This document shows, one piece after another, positions 36,691-47,878 of a stretch of 64,000 bases of DNA. How positions within the stretch are numbered: the stretch's first letter is position 1; each line of letters begins with the position of its first letter. This DNA is from Imbricaverruca yamaguchii (Eukaryota > Arthropoda > Thecostraca > Neoverrucidae), in the NCBI GenBank assembly GCA_034440575.1, contig JAOTOL010001562.1, positions 248,001 through 312,000 of the forward strand, read 5' to 3'. The notes under the pieces were generated by a model. It searched no databases. It saw only the letters and a list, made by a program, of their open reading frames with translations, and was not told the origin of the DNA. Position numbers and translations under genes: made by a program.

Positions 36691-37424
36691 CAAGAGCAGC
36701 TCATTGCGGTTGGCGACGCGGCGATGCGGTAAAAATAGGGTCTATTTCAGCGTGTCGGCCCGCCTCGTTGTTGACCGCCGCGTGTAAAACGAAGCGTGCT
36801 GTCCACCGGCCACGGGTCGTCGGACGCCAGCAGGTGCGCCCCCCCTGGTGGTGGGCAGCGACGCACCACAGCCGGTCCAGCCGGTGGACGTGTGGACTGC
36901 TGTTGCTCACCCGGGCCGCTCAGACTGCCAGTGTCGCCGGGTTGGCCGGCACGCCGACCTTCGCATGGCATCCCTGATCGGTGGCCGATCTTCGCCGATC
37001 TTCGCATCGCATCCCTGCATGATCGGTGGCCGATCTTCGCCGATCTTCGCATGGCGTGGCCGCAAGGTGCGGCGGCGTGGTGTAGCTGCACTGGCAGGAT
37101 CAGGTGCGGCATCGGGTGACACGAGACGGCCTGGGTAAGGTGCAGGATCAGGTTGCACGGCGTGGTCAGGGCCGGAGTCCAAAACGGCCCAGCCTGCTGA
37201 GCCGTTCAAAACGGGCCCAGCCCATGGCAGTGTCCATGAGGCCAGATTTGTATTCTCATTCGTCAATGTTGCTATGAATATAGCCCGTACCGAATCCGGT
37301 CCGATCACGACGTGCGAGATATTTATGGCAATTTCAGGATATCACGGTCAATTCTATCCGGTCCTGTAAGCAACATACGAGGTATGTTTAAGAAGTATAC
37401 GACCTTAGGCCGGGGAAAAACTAG

Positions 37425-38120
37425 CATGCTTTTTGGGTTCCAACTCTAATCTCCTTCAAAGTAGGCCCCATGCGACTCCACAAACTTGCCCCAACTTTCA
37501 TTGTTGGAAATGCTTCTGGAAGTACCGTTTTGGAATGGCTACCAGCTGCGCCGTTGCGTTCTGCATGTCCTCTGGCTCTCAAATCGGCACCTTTCAGCGG
37601 CATCTTCAGATTGGGGAACAACCAGAAATCGCAGGGAGCCAAGTCTGGAGAGGAGGGATCTGGCAAACCTGAGGAATTCCGTGTTTGGCCAAGAAATCCT
37701 GGGTCATGCGCGAAGAATGGGCCGGGGCGTTGCCGTGATGAACTTCCAGTTGTGTGACGCCCGCAGGCCACTCTGATCATGCCCGGATCATCTGCTAAAT
37801 GGCGTGTGCCAAGCCATCGTTGATCTCAACGTCAATAGCAATTTCTCGAGTGGTCAACCGACCGTCCTTCGTGATCCAATTGGGCACTTAGTCAATGGCA
37901 TGGTGATTTCGGCTTACTGACGGCCTACCGGAGCACTGGTCACTGTCAATCGAAGTTCACCTATCTTTAAAAAAGCGGTTAAGCCATTCCTTACTTTGTG
38001 TAACCTCCATAGTATTGTTGCTGAAATTCTGCCGAACTTTACGAATTGTTTGAGGTTGGGTATCACCAAGCTTTTGTCAAAACCCCTGATGGAGTATTGC
38101 TGCTCAGCACGTCCCATCAT
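37425..38120 (-). pseudogene. Mariner transposase, internally deleted and frameshifted
   Basis: N-terminal region: after an early stop the minus strand reads 'QKLGDTQPQTIRKVRQNF' and 'MEVTQSKEWLNRFFKDR', the mariner helix-turn-helix DNA-binding part. A linker with 'DKVPNWITKDGRLTTREIAI'-like sequence follows (about 37825-37890). The segment that should carry the first catalytic Asp and most of the core is missing. The sequence resumes near 37750 at 'TQDFLAKHGIPQV' and continues 'SPDLAPCDFWLFPNLKMPLK', the block holding the last catalytic Asp of the mariner DD34D triad. The C-terminus degrades near 37440. Stops and shifts confirm a non-autonomous copy. Confidence 0.87.
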
Positions 38121-38140
38121 CGCGCGTGGGGCGCAAATTC

Positions 38141-39302
38141 CGCGAGAACGTGCCACACAACCATGTACACCGGCTGCAGGGCAGTCACGGGCACGTGCCA
38201 CACAGCCACGTACACCGGCTGCAGGGCAGTCACGAGCGCGTGCCACACAGCCATGTACACCGGCTGCAGGGCAGTGACGAGCACGTGCCACACAGCCACG
38301 TACACCGGCTGCAGGGCAGTGACGAGCACGTGCCACACAGCCACGTACACCGGCTGCAGGGCAGTGACGAGCACGTGCCACACAGCCATGTACACCGGCT
38401 GCAGGGCAGTGACGAGCACGTGCCACACAGCCATGTACACCGACTGCAGGGCAGTGACGAGCACGTGCCACACAGCCATGTACACCGGCTGCAGGGCAGT
38501 GACGAGCACGTGCCACACAGCCATGTACACCGGCTGCAGGGCAGTGACGAGCACGTGCCACACAGCCATGTACACCGGCTGCAGGGCAGTGACGAGCACG
38601 TGCCACACAGCCATGTACACCGACTGCAGGGCAGTGACGAGCACGTGCCACACAGCCATGTACACCGACTGCAGGGCAGTGACGAGCACGTGCCACACAG
38701 CCATGTACACCGACTGCAGGGCAGTGACGAGCACGTGCCACACAGCCATGTACACCGGCTGCAGGGCAGTGACGAGCACGTGCCACACAGCCATGTACAC
38801 CGACTGCAGGGCAGTGACGAGCACGTGCCACACAGCCACGTACACCGGCTGCAGGGCCGTCACGAGCACGTGCCACACAGCCACGTACACCGGCTGCAGG
38901 GCCGTCACGAGCACGTGCCACACAGCCATGTACACCGGCTGCAGGGCCGTCACGAGCACGTGCCACACAGCCATGTACACCGGCTGCAGGGCAGTGACGA
39001 GCACGTGCCACACAGCCATGTACACCGGCTGCAGGGCCGTCACGAGCACGTGCCACACAGCCACGTACACCGGCTGCAGGGCCGTCACGAGCACGTGCCA
39101 CACAGCCATGTACACCGGCTGCAGGGCCGTCACGAGCACGTGTCACACAGCCATGTACACCGACTGCAGGGCCGTCACGAGCACGTGTCACACAGCCATG
39201 TACACCGACTGCAGGGCAGTGACGAGCACGTGCCACACAGCCATGTACACCGACTGCAGGGCAGTGACGAGCACGTGCCACACAGCCATGTACACCGGCT
39301 GT
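38141..39302. repeat. 45-bp minisatellite, about 26 units, CACGTG in most units
   Basis: Units of 45 bp are highly uniform. Variable positions include 'cagtgac/ccgtcac', 'catgtac/cacgtac', 'cggctg/cgactg' and 'gtgcca/gtgtca'. Variants come in runs: the 'ccgtcac' form is clustered in 38857-39177. Nearly every unit contains the E-box palindrome CACGTG. Frames stay open on both strands for 340-467 codons because 45 is divisible by three. It lies between the mariner right inverted repeat and the transposase start, so it grew inside the transposon's 5' leader. Confidence 0.95.
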
Positions 39303-39454
39303 CTGGCATCGGCTCACCTAGCCGGTTAGCATTAAAACGTCATAAATGAGCAGTCTGGTGCACCAACGCACTTAGCCTCACTCTTGTATCTCGGCTGCAA
39401 CTGGTTTCCGAGACAAAAAGTAAGGTCGGATACTTTTTGACCAGACCTCGTATG

Positions 39455-40600
39455 TCACCTAACGAAAAACTGGTTTCGTGTTACTGCAAGTCATGCATTA
39501 ATATTATCAGTTCGAGTATTTTCATCTCTCCATTTTCATCCACACAAAATCTATAATCGTCCGTACCAGAAGATCGTCATCACATCCTGAAAAGGACTGC
39601 AAATTACTCCACCGCCACCATCACCTTTTGCAACGAAGCCCAGCCCAGCCAAACGCACTCACCTCTACCCTGCCAAGGGCACTTTTCATACCTTTATGGA
39701 TTATTCATAAGTGAGATATGGTGCCTGCTCAGGCATCGTCCATGTGAACATCACCGCCCGCCTAAGACAAGGGACTCCGTCCATCATAGCGTCCAAAGAA
39801 ACCGCACACTGATCAGCTACATTAGTTGATTTATAGCCAGAATGGCCCAACCTGACCTACATTACCTAGGTATACACTCTGGGTGCACCTTTGCACAGCT
39901 GTTAGCATTTTTAGAACTGGGAAAGACTGTCGCAGTTGGATGAGTAATGAAACAGTGACGTATGCTTAGGTAATGCTGTTTGCTCAAATGTTACCTTCCT
40001 GCTTATCTCCTTACGGTTCGCCATACTTAAGTGATTAAACAGCTTGAGCACTTATGCATTGTCAAAGAGAACAGCTGAAGCTTTCCAAAATGTATTCGGA
40101 TTTTAAACTCAGGGCAACTCGTCTGTGCAGTGTTAGTGGGGCGTATGTCAAAAACATAAAACCTGTGGAAGTTCACATTCACATGGCCTTGCCCTAGATG
40201 TTTGCCATCCAGAACATTACACTCTCCCAAGCGTCATGCACCTTTCTTTCGCAAAAGATGAATGGAGTTGTCTGAAACTGACTCTAACCTCTTTGCTGAA
40301 TATGCCTGGAACTAGAAAAGACAAAAATGTGTGATGTCAAGAGCATAAAAATCCTCTCCAGTCTGAAATGCTCCACAATCCTTTGCTCCAAATCCAGGAT
40401 TTCAAAGACAAATCGAACCCTGATTTCACCCGAAGCTCATCGGATTCCCGTTATTTTCAGGCGACTAGTCATTTTCCACTGATCGTGTCTACTGATACAA
40501 TTTATCAAGCAATACATTATTTTTGGCCGCACAAACACAAATGGCGCTCTCTCCCTCACCAGCAACAGCAAAAAACAAAAACAAATGGTGTTTCTAAGCA
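39455..40600. other. No gene recognised
   Basis: Sequence between the mariner right end and the LINE RT remnant. It could include a degraded 5' part of that LINE, but no conserved block was recognised. Confidence 0.4.
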
Positions 40601-40604
40601 GTTA

Positions 40605-42410
40605 AGTTTTTGGAACCACTCTCGACAAAGCTCTGTCACTTAAATCTCACTCTTTTGGATCTCTACGCACACTGCACAAAGCGCATCAACATTCTAAGAC
40701 CACTGTGTACGTTTCCTGGGATTACGACTGGCAGGCCCTGCACAAATTATGTACCACCACTCGGCCAATTCTAGAATACTCACTCATTTTTGAAAACGCA
40801 TCCCCGACAAATCGCAAAATCCTGCACAAAATTCAACACCATTGTCTGCGCATAGCCTTCGGCGTCGGAGCCACCTCATCTATACAAACAATTCACAGTT
40901 TCAATCATCTCCCACCCTCCAACGCCGCAGAATAGAGGCATTCATTAGGTACATAACACTGCAGAACACAAATCATCGCGAAACACCATTACACAAAGCC
41001 CCTCATCATCCCACGTCGGCACCCATCGTCAGAAAGCCACGATAGACCGCGGCATATATCACCACGCGCGCAAACTCAACGTCGCTTTCCCAAGCTCACA
41101 GCACTTTTCAGCTTTACAGCTTGGTAGCTCACACTCACACTAGAAATATGTGAGTAACGAATTGCCGCGAATAACGCTTACACCAAAAGTGAAAACGTCT
41201 TGCTATCTTGCTATCTTTTTCTCGAATTTGTATTGATGTATATGTTTGAACAGATAACCAACAGAAGCAGGCTTCACTAGAAGATGAATACGAGGTTTAA
41301 AACACTTCAAGAAATATGCAGATATGAACAATAGTATGCAGCCTAAGAAAGAAAACATTTGATACAGGTGTGATATAGATAATGTAAGAGCTGGAAAAGT
41401 GCGACATAATGCAATAGATATTTCTTTTTTAAAAAGCACTGTCGCCGAGGAAGTCGGTGACCAGGTGGCATGCTAAAAACGAGGCAGATTGCTGTATTCG
41501 AAACCCAGTCCAGAAGACCTGAACGATTTTTTTTCAATTCGTGCACATGGCGCCGCAAACAGCTGTTGCTCGCTAGTTCATGCCACATGTAGATAAAATC
41601 CACTGAGGATGATTGGTGAGTCTGTGTTCCCGGATGATGTTGTCTTCAGGAAAAGTGCATCATGTTTAAGATGCACTCATCATAGGGTTCTGCTAGATAT
41701 ATGAAATGTGATTTTGACTTCCCGGCTTCAGACGTCATAGGAGATAGTTGAAGGGGTCCCGAGAATATGATAGGAAAACCAGATCCAAACAAGCCAAGCA
41801 AAAAACGAAGCAAAACACCCAACTCGGCACTACGTATACACTCACGGCTACAAGCACAATATCCCACAACGACCCGAAACTGTAACTGTACCATACTACG
41901 CCAGCACCCCACTTCCAATATTCACCACGGAGCTTCTATTTCGCGCCAGATTACCGATATCACCACAGTATACTCAGGAGAAGTCTTTGCCATCCTCAAA
42001 CGATACAACACAATCCAAAACAAGAACCCAAACCCGACAGCCATCGCCACAGACTCACTGACCACAATGTGCAGCCTGACGCCCCACGAATGGCACGCCC
42101 ACTCTCTCACCACTGAATAAACCGGATCTGCTAAACACTTCCACCCCACTATCGCCCGCTAAGCCTTCCCCCCACCACGCTCTCCGTCCCAAACCACACA
42201 TCCTTTCCCGACAACGATCGCGCCGGCACAGCAGCTGCCACAGCGATGCGTCTGAACACTCGTATGCAAGTCCGCACTCACAATCAGAGCCCTGCGTCTC
42301 CTTCAGATACATAATACTCACTGACAATCAATCCTTTTGGGATAAGGCCACTACACACTGCACAATGTGTGCCCCACCATCGCGGCATAGAAGTCAACCT
42401 TACAAGTCGA
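40605..42410 (+). pseudogene. LINE with RT C-terminus and RNase H domain (I/jockey-like)
   Basis: Near 40600-40705 a frame reads 'VKFLGTTLDKALSLKSHSFG', the LINE 'VKFLGl..D..L.w..Hi' block. It runs into 40705-40935 with 'QALHKLCTTTRPILEYSLIF' and 'KILHKIQHHCLRIAFGV', the thumb region. After about 700 bp without a match, 41767-42120 gives 'ITTVYSGEVFAILKRY' and 'ATDSLTTMCSL', matching the RNase H domain with its Glu (aEl.AI) and Asp (TDSl) positions. Near 42360 'QCVPHHRGIEVNL' matches the W.PgH.gi.gNe block. Stops and shifts make it inactive. The RNase H domain points to an I-like rather than a CR1-like clade. Confidence 0.78.
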
Positions 42411-43160
42411 AGTCACAACTACAAGCCAACCCATCAGACAACACGAGGAGACACTTGAAAACTTCGCATGGTCACACAAAGCTGAGCCACAGCTGCTTCG
42501 TCAAAACACTCTCCGAGCCACGTCCAATACCTGCAAACGATCGGTGGTAGTCGAGCGCTTACCTCATCCTCACTGCTCTAAGTGCACACCTCAACGCCAG
42601 CCACCCACGCACCACCGTGACTAAAACAGCACTCCTTTCACTCGCTTCACCGCACACGGCGATTCACGCACCCACGCTCCACGCGAACTTCTTCTCACGT
42701 ACCTCTCATCCCACAGGCTTCCTCCCCGACTTGCAAATCTCCGACGGAAAAAGGAACAAAAAGTACAAAATCTTGGAAACTAGCAGCAAGGGAAGCAAAC
42801 AAAAAGGAAACACAAAAAGCATCAATGAAGGACTATTGGCTACCATTTCCCACCCCGGACGCAAAGAAAAACAAGAACAACCCGATAGCAAAACCAAATA
42901 TAGCTAAAGTGACAGGCAGGAAGAGGCAAGACAGAAACAAGCACTGAGCCGAAACATTTAGGAAACCTGTGTTGGCAAATATGTTCCCCAATTGTTCTCA
43001 CTGCATCCCAGCAATCAGCAATCAACGTATCATGAACTTTTCCTGGCTCTTCCACTATCAACATCTTAAATTGCACCACGGCCATCTGTAACAGCGCTTA
43101 GATGTTTTTTTTTTAAACACGCAACGGCGTGCATTATCCTGTCTTGAATTTATTGCGCTC
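42411..43160. other. No gene recognised; probable LINE 3' region
   Basis: An A- and C-rich stretch with a 96-codon Lys/Ser-rich frame at 42617-42907, in continuation of the RNase H-bearing LINE. This may be its C-terminal tail or 3' UTR. Confidence 0.35.
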
Positions 43161-43163
43161 TGT

Positions 43164-43546
43164 TCGTTACGTTAATAGATGGCTTACGTACCTATTGCTA
43201 CTGTAATTGTGGTATTCACAGTGATAGATCGTTACGTTAATAGATGGCTTACGTACCTATTGCTGCTGTAATTGTGGTATTCCGTGATGATCGTTACGTT
43301 AATAGATGGCTACGTACCTATTGCTACTGTAATTGTGGTATTCACAGTGATAGATCGTTACGTTAATAGATGCCTTACGTACCTATTGCTACTGTAATTG
43401 TGGTATTCACAGTGATAGATCGTTACGTTAATAGATGGCTTACGTACCTATTGCTACTGTAATTGTGGTATTCACAGTGATAGATCGTTACGTTAATAGA
43501 TGGCTTACGTACCTATTGCTGCTGTAATTGTGGTATTCACAGTGAA
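43164..43546. repeat. 65-bp minisatellite, six units
   Basis: Units begin 'cgttacgttaatagatggct' and contain 'tacgtacctattgct' and 'gtaattgtggtattcacag'. Starts fall near 43166, 43231, 43291, 43357, 43422 and 43487. Most units are nearly identical. The junction before the third unit lacks several bases. Confidence 0.95.
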
Positions 43547-43549
43547 TGA

Positions 43550-44245
43550 TTGGGTTCAGCTCAGCTGAAAGGCAATTTTAATTACCGATATTGTGAGAAA
43601 AGAAGCACCACAGTGAATCGGTTATCGAAAAATATATCAATCGTGGTGTAAGAATAGTGTGCCATAGCTACTCATGCAACAGACGAACGTGCTGCATTCA
43701 ACAGCATCACATTGAAACTTGACTTCGCCTCGTGGTACGATAACGCCACACTTGAGCAACATTTTGCCCTGCTGCGCGAATAACTATATCACATCACTGT
43801 GCAAAATAGATGCTCAAAACGGTTAATCGCAAACATGTAGTCGATAGCACATTTTCAAGCGTTCCTCAGTTGAACAATTTCAAACATCTTGTCTGCGTCC
43901 GCCGTGTGTTGTGGAGGGGGAGGGAGTTTCAAATCAAATCAGCAGCATCGATAAATTTCATAAATCTCGTACCATGTTCAGAGGTTGATGTCGAAGCAAG
44001 TCGCCACCTGGGTGGATGACTGATGTTCACATATATCAAGACAACGGTAGTGGATGCCATATTGCACCACTCTTCTCAGTCGAGATGAAAAAGGTGCCGC
44101 GTAAAATGCAAGGCCAATACTGTTGGCTTGTCAGGCCAGGATGCCTGGCAGCCGTCACAGTGCATGGTCCTCCCAGTGCTTAGTGCTCATCAAAAGCCAA
44201 CACACCGGCTGACAGCCTGCTGATTTGTATTCCCTGCGAGTGCCG
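43550..44245. other. No gene recognised
   Basis: Unique DNA with one 69-codon frame (43810-44019) lacking a recognisable motif. Confidence 0.4.
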
Positions 44246-44249
44246 GCGT

Positions 44250-44580
44250 GACCATTTTTGTCCCCTGTGGCGGCGTCCTGGGGCTGGGCCACGCTGGTGC
44301 CCGTCGGCGGCGACACACTGACGCTGGCCAGTCAGTCGGACGACAGCGGCTAAAACGTGACCGGTGTCGACCACAGCCGGCGCGTCCGCCTATGGCCGGC
44401 CGCCGCCGCCTCTCGGCTCCCGTCACAGATTAGCCCGGCCGTGATGAATCGGAGCCGCGCCGGACCACGATCTCGCCCCCATCTGGGGCCGCCGACGGCC
44501 GCCGGCCCGCTCGCTGGAGCACCAGTGGGTGGCGGACGCCGCTGACGTCAGACGCCGCTGACGTCAGACGCCGCCTGTCA
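44250..44580. promoter_or_regulatory. Short GC-rich patch with TGACGTCA duplication
   Basis: CpG-rich sequence ending in a duplicated 'gacgccgctgacgtca' near 44536-44570, so two TGACGTCA palindromes stand close together. No associated gene is visible. Confidence 0.3.
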
Positions 44581-44584
44581 GGGG

Positions 44585-44915
44585 TTTGCCTATGGAATAC
44601 CAGTGGATGTCAGGAGCTTGCCTGTAGACTATCAGTGGTTGTCAGGAGTTTGCCTGTAGAATGCCAGTGAATGTTATGAGCCTGCCTGTAGAATACCAGT
44701 GGGCGCCAGAACTCAGAATACTACCTGTAGAATACCAGTGGTTGTCGTGAGCTTGCCAGTAGGATACCAGTGGCCGTCAGGAGGTTGGCTGTAGAGTACC
44801 AATGCCTCTCAGAAGGTTGCCTGTTGAATGTCAGTGCTCATCAGGAGATTACCTGTAGAATGCCAGTGGCCATGAGGAGGCTACCTCTAGAATATCAGTT
44901 GCCGTCAGGAAACGA
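44585..44915. repeat. Degenerate minisatellite around 'gtagaataccagtgg'
   Basis: The motif 'tgtagaataccagtgg' and variants recur at irregular 35-45-bp spacing, linked by 'gtcaggagcttgcc'-like sequence. The units are strongly diverged compared with the other arrays in the window. Confidence 0.8.
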
Positions 44916-44919
44916 CCAT

Positions 44920-45455
44920 CAGGGACCTGTGTCGGAATTTTCCACTGGGGTGGCATGTGCTGGAGAAATATGCACGAACATCAAGCATTTTGTTTGTCTA
45001 TCCGCTATTGTTCCTGAGGGTGAAGGCATTTTCTGATTACTTGACTGGGGGATTTTTCCTTCAGTTAGCATACTATTGGAGTTCCGGTCAGCTAGAGGAT
45101 CACCAGAAGATGTCTGATCGGGTGGTTGTCGGGAGGCCACCAGAGGAGACCCGAGGGGGAAGGGAGCGTCGAAAGGTCACAAGCCCTTTGTGGATGGTGT
45201 CTGGAGCAGCCGGATCAATCGCATGCCGATATGACGGTGGTCACCGGAAGATTAGTTGCGTGTGAATATAGACAATGTCCAGTGTCACTGGAAGGTCAGA
45301 CACGTGCGGTTATGTTTACAAAAAGAACACGAAATGTAGTCCGAATTCTTCCTCGGGTTGTTTTATGAGCCAGGATCCTATGCTGAGCAAAACTTGCTGC
45401 ATGGACCTGGCCCCACCACCTGATTCGTGGATTCCAGGTCAACGGTATAATCTCG
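44920..45455. other. No gene recognised
   Basis: Short open frames only; no motif recognised before the SINE at 45461. Confidence 0.4.
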
Positions 45456-45460
45456 GCCCA

Positions 45461-45650
45461 GAGTTTAACGTGTCGTCAACGCAGCCACACGTCCGCCCTG
45501 GTGACACGTCGCCGGTCTCATCGGATCAGCTGACAACTGACCCTCTCAGCCAGGGCTATGCGAGCACGTGAAGCGACTCGAACCCTGTCCTGTCAGGATA
45601 GGGGAGACTGATGCAGGCTTGCGATGTGAACAACTGAGGCATCGGGACGA
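45461..45650 (-). repeat. tRNA-derived SINE, copy 2
   Basis: Same family and orientation as 4510-4740. Shared body sequences include 'gagtttaacgtg.cgtcaacgca' and 'aactgaccctc.cagccaggg.cta', then the B-box region 'GGGTTCGAGTCG' on the minus strand (about 45575-45588). The A-box end (about 45625-45650) is badly degraded, so this copy would not be expected to transcribe from its own promoter. Confidence 0.75.
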
Positions 45651-45654
45651 GTAT

Positions 45655-46040
45655 GTGCAATGTTAAGGATCTCCTGAGGGCCAATCATTTGTGGACCTGG
45701 TCAAACTCAATTGCTACCAAAGGTCAGCATCTTGTGGGTATGGCAAATATCTAAAATCACTAGAATATTAGTCCTATGTGGGTCTAGTTGATATAAATAT
45801 TTCTCCGAAATTCGCGGTGCGTAGATAACGATCAGGGTAGGGATTGTGATAGTTCGGCGGTGGTACTTGTTGGGCGGGATATGAAACCTAAAACGTTCGA
45901 AGAGAAGCGGGAAATGAAGCAGCACAATCGTGCAAAGTCCGCTGTTTGGATGTAGGGGTTTGTAATAACTCTGTGACTCTGTACGCGTTGGATAATGCAG
46001 TGGTCCTGGGTGTTTCTCAAATGCGACGTCGACTGAATAC
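45655..46040. other. No gene recognised
   Basis: Unique flank of the 35-bp array. The minus-strand frames running through it are extensions of the array's open frames. Confidence 0.4.
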
Positions 46041-46044
46041 ATTG

Positions 46045-47093
46045 TGGAGTACACCGTCCACTGCGGCGGACCAGGGCCGTGGAGCACACCGTCCACTGTG
46101 GCGGACCAGGGCCGTGGAGCACACCGTCCACTGTGGCGGACCAGGGCCGTGGAGCACACCGTCCACTGTGGCGGACCAGGGCCGTGGAGCACACCGTCCA
46201 CTGTGGTGGATCAGGGCCGTGGAGCACACCGTCCACTGTGGCGGACCAGGGCCGTGGAGTGCACCGTCCACTGTGGCGGACCAGGGCCGTGGGGTGCACC
46301 GTCCACTGTGGCGGACCAGGGCCGTGGAGCAACCGTCCACTGTGGCGAGGCCGTCCACTGTGGCGGACCAGGGCCGTGGAGCGTACCGTCCACTGTGGCG
46401 GACCAGGGCCGTGGGGTGCACCGTCCACTGTGGCGGACCAGGGCCGAGGAGTATACCGTCCACTGTGGCGGACCAGGGCCGTGGGGTGCACCGTCCACTG
46501 TGGCGGACCAGGGCCGTGGAGCACACCGTCCACTGTGGCGGACCAGGGCCGTGGGGTGCACCGTCCACTGTGGCGGACGCCACTGTGGCGGACCGTGGGG
46601 CACCGCCACTGTGGGAGTATACCGTCCACTGTGGCGGACCAGGGCCGTGGAGCACACCGTCCACTGTGGCGGACCAGGGCCGTGGGGTGCACCGTCCACT
46701 GTGGCGGACCAGGGCCGTGGAGCGTACCGTCCACTGTGGCGGACCAGGGCCGTGGGGTGCACCGTCCACTGTGGCGGACCAGGGCCGTGGAGCACACCGT
46801 CCACTGTGGCGGACCAGGGCCGTAGGGTGCACCGTCCACTGTGGCGGACCAGGGCCGTGGAGCACACCGTCCACTGTGGCGGACCAGGGTCGTGGAGCAC
46901 ACCGTCAACTGTGGCGGACCAGGGCCGTGGAGCATACCGTCCACTGTGGTGGACCAGGGCCGTGGGGTGCACCGTCCACTGTGGCGGACCAGGGCCGTGG
47001 GGTGCACCGTCCACTGTGGCGGACCAGGGCCGTGGAGCGCACCGTCCACTGTGGTGGATCAGGGCCGTGGAGTGCACCGTCCACTGTGGCGGC
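46045..47093. repeat. 35-bp minisatellite, about 30 units
   Basis: Unit: 'ggcggaccagggccgtggag' followed by 'cacaccgtccactgt', 35 bp. The main variable positions follow 'gtgg' (gagcacacc, ggtgcacc, gagcgtacc, gagtatacc), so units can be typed. A scrambled stretch near 46345-46360 and another at 46570-46620 break the periodicity. Because 35 is not a multiple of three, each frame cycles through all unit phases, yet long frames (up to 429 codons plus, 405 minus) stay open as the unit has no stop in any phase. Confidence 0.95.
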
Positions 47094-47243
47094 CAAGGCT
47101 GCAGAGCTCTGCAACGGCGCTCGATCGCACCGCAGCAACGCCTACTGTATGCTGCCGACGGCCAAGCGCGTTGACCCGCTAAGCCGACTGAGCGAAGAAC
47201 AGCCTCAGTTCGGCCTCCCGGTCCAGCGCGTCTAGCACCATCG

Positions 47244-47432
47244 GGCGGGGTTTGCCGAGTGGTTAAGGTTTTTGGCTCTGGGTACCAAAGGTTCCGGGTT
47301 CAACACCCGCACCGATCGGAACATTTCCCAACCCTGCGGCCCATCGACAAAACAGTGTGGGCGGCGCCATTTGATGTGAATTTGCATAAAGTGCGTCGTG
47401 AACCACCCAATAAACAAACAAACAAGTATCTA
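47244..47432 (+). repeat. tRNA-derived SINE with AAAC-type tail
   Basis: A Leu/Ser-tRNA-like A-box region 'tttgccgagtggttaagg' (47250-47267) is followed by a B-box 'gggttcaacaccc' (47297-47309). A body of about 100 bp then ends in 'aataaacaaacaaacaa' (about 47411-47427), a simple LINE-style tail. This is a different SINE family from the copies at 4510 and 45461. Confidence 0.72.
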
Positions 47433-47434
47433 GC

Positions 47435-47878
47435 ACCTCGGGGTAGGGGGCGACCTTGAACCTTGACCATCTTATGTTTTCGCTTGGATGGAGAATTGTG
47501 CTTTGTGATGCACCAAATTTGCATATTCACAAGGCCTTATATGCACAGGGAAAGCAGGCCTAATATCATAAGGCCTATAATTTAAGGGGAAGGTTACATA
47601 AGGTCGTTCCCTGCGCATACATCGATATACTTTGAACAAACGTGACTTTGAGCGCCATTGGGTATCTTCAAGGCCTTTAAGATTTTTTAAAGCCTGCAAC
47701 ACGTACGTCAGGTTAACGTCGTATTCATATTTGTATTCAGCGACGAGTTCGCCAGAAACGTGTTCGTATTCGTATTCCCATTAAGAGGTGGGTTTATGTT
47801 CGTTCGAATCAATTACTACCGATGCTTCTGCATGCACTCGTCACGCTGGAAGCAACTACATAAGTCTCGCATGATCAT
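47435..47878. other. No gene recognised
   Basis: Unique sequence between the SINE and the 280-bp repeat array. A small run of 'ttcgtattcgtattc' occurs near 47760. Confidence 0.4.

Larger units (their letters stand above)
35380..37130. promoter_or_regulatory. CpG-rich island over the GPCR first exon
   Basis: CpG and GC density are high from about 35380 to 37130, in strong contrast to the AT-rich flanks. The island contains the GPCR coding start (35955, minus) and some 1.1 kb upstream of it, so it is positioned as a promoter, 5' leader and first exon. It includes the GCC/ACC repeat at 36535-36690 and a tandem duplication of 'gatcggtggccgatcttcgc' near 36975-37045. No transcription start can be fixed by eye. 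Confidence 0.5.
37378..39450 (-). mobile_element. Mariner-family transposon with matching terminal inverted repeats
   Basis: The left end reads 'cgaggtatgtttaagaagta' followed by 'tacgacctt', and the right end is the reverse complement of 'cgaggtctggtcaaaaagta' followed by 'tccgacctt'. Both are flanked outside by TA (37376-37377 and 39451-39452), the mariner target site. The transposase remnant lies on the minus strand at 37440-38120. The unusual length for a deleted mariner comes from a 45-bp minisatellite in its 5' leader (38141-39302). The two ends still match at most positions, so the insertion is not very ancient even though the gene is dead. Confidence 0.9.

Noticed and set aside
36201..36787. 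Gly-rich, Ala/Val-rich and Pro-rich frames upstream of the GPCR
   Set aside because: Low-complexity translation of a GCC/ACC repeat.
38046..39349. Long open frames of 340-467 codons across the 45-bp array on both strands
   Set aside because: The unit length is a multiple of three and the unit lacks stops, so several frames stay open automatically. The array lies in a mariner leader and no start context or domain supports a protein.
43164..43546. CRISPR-like array
   Set aside because: The whole 65-bp unit is repeated with no unique spacers, and the genome is eukaryotic.
45832..47235. Frames up to 429 codons across the 35-bp array
   Set aside because: Open in all phases on both strands owing to unit composition; not genes.
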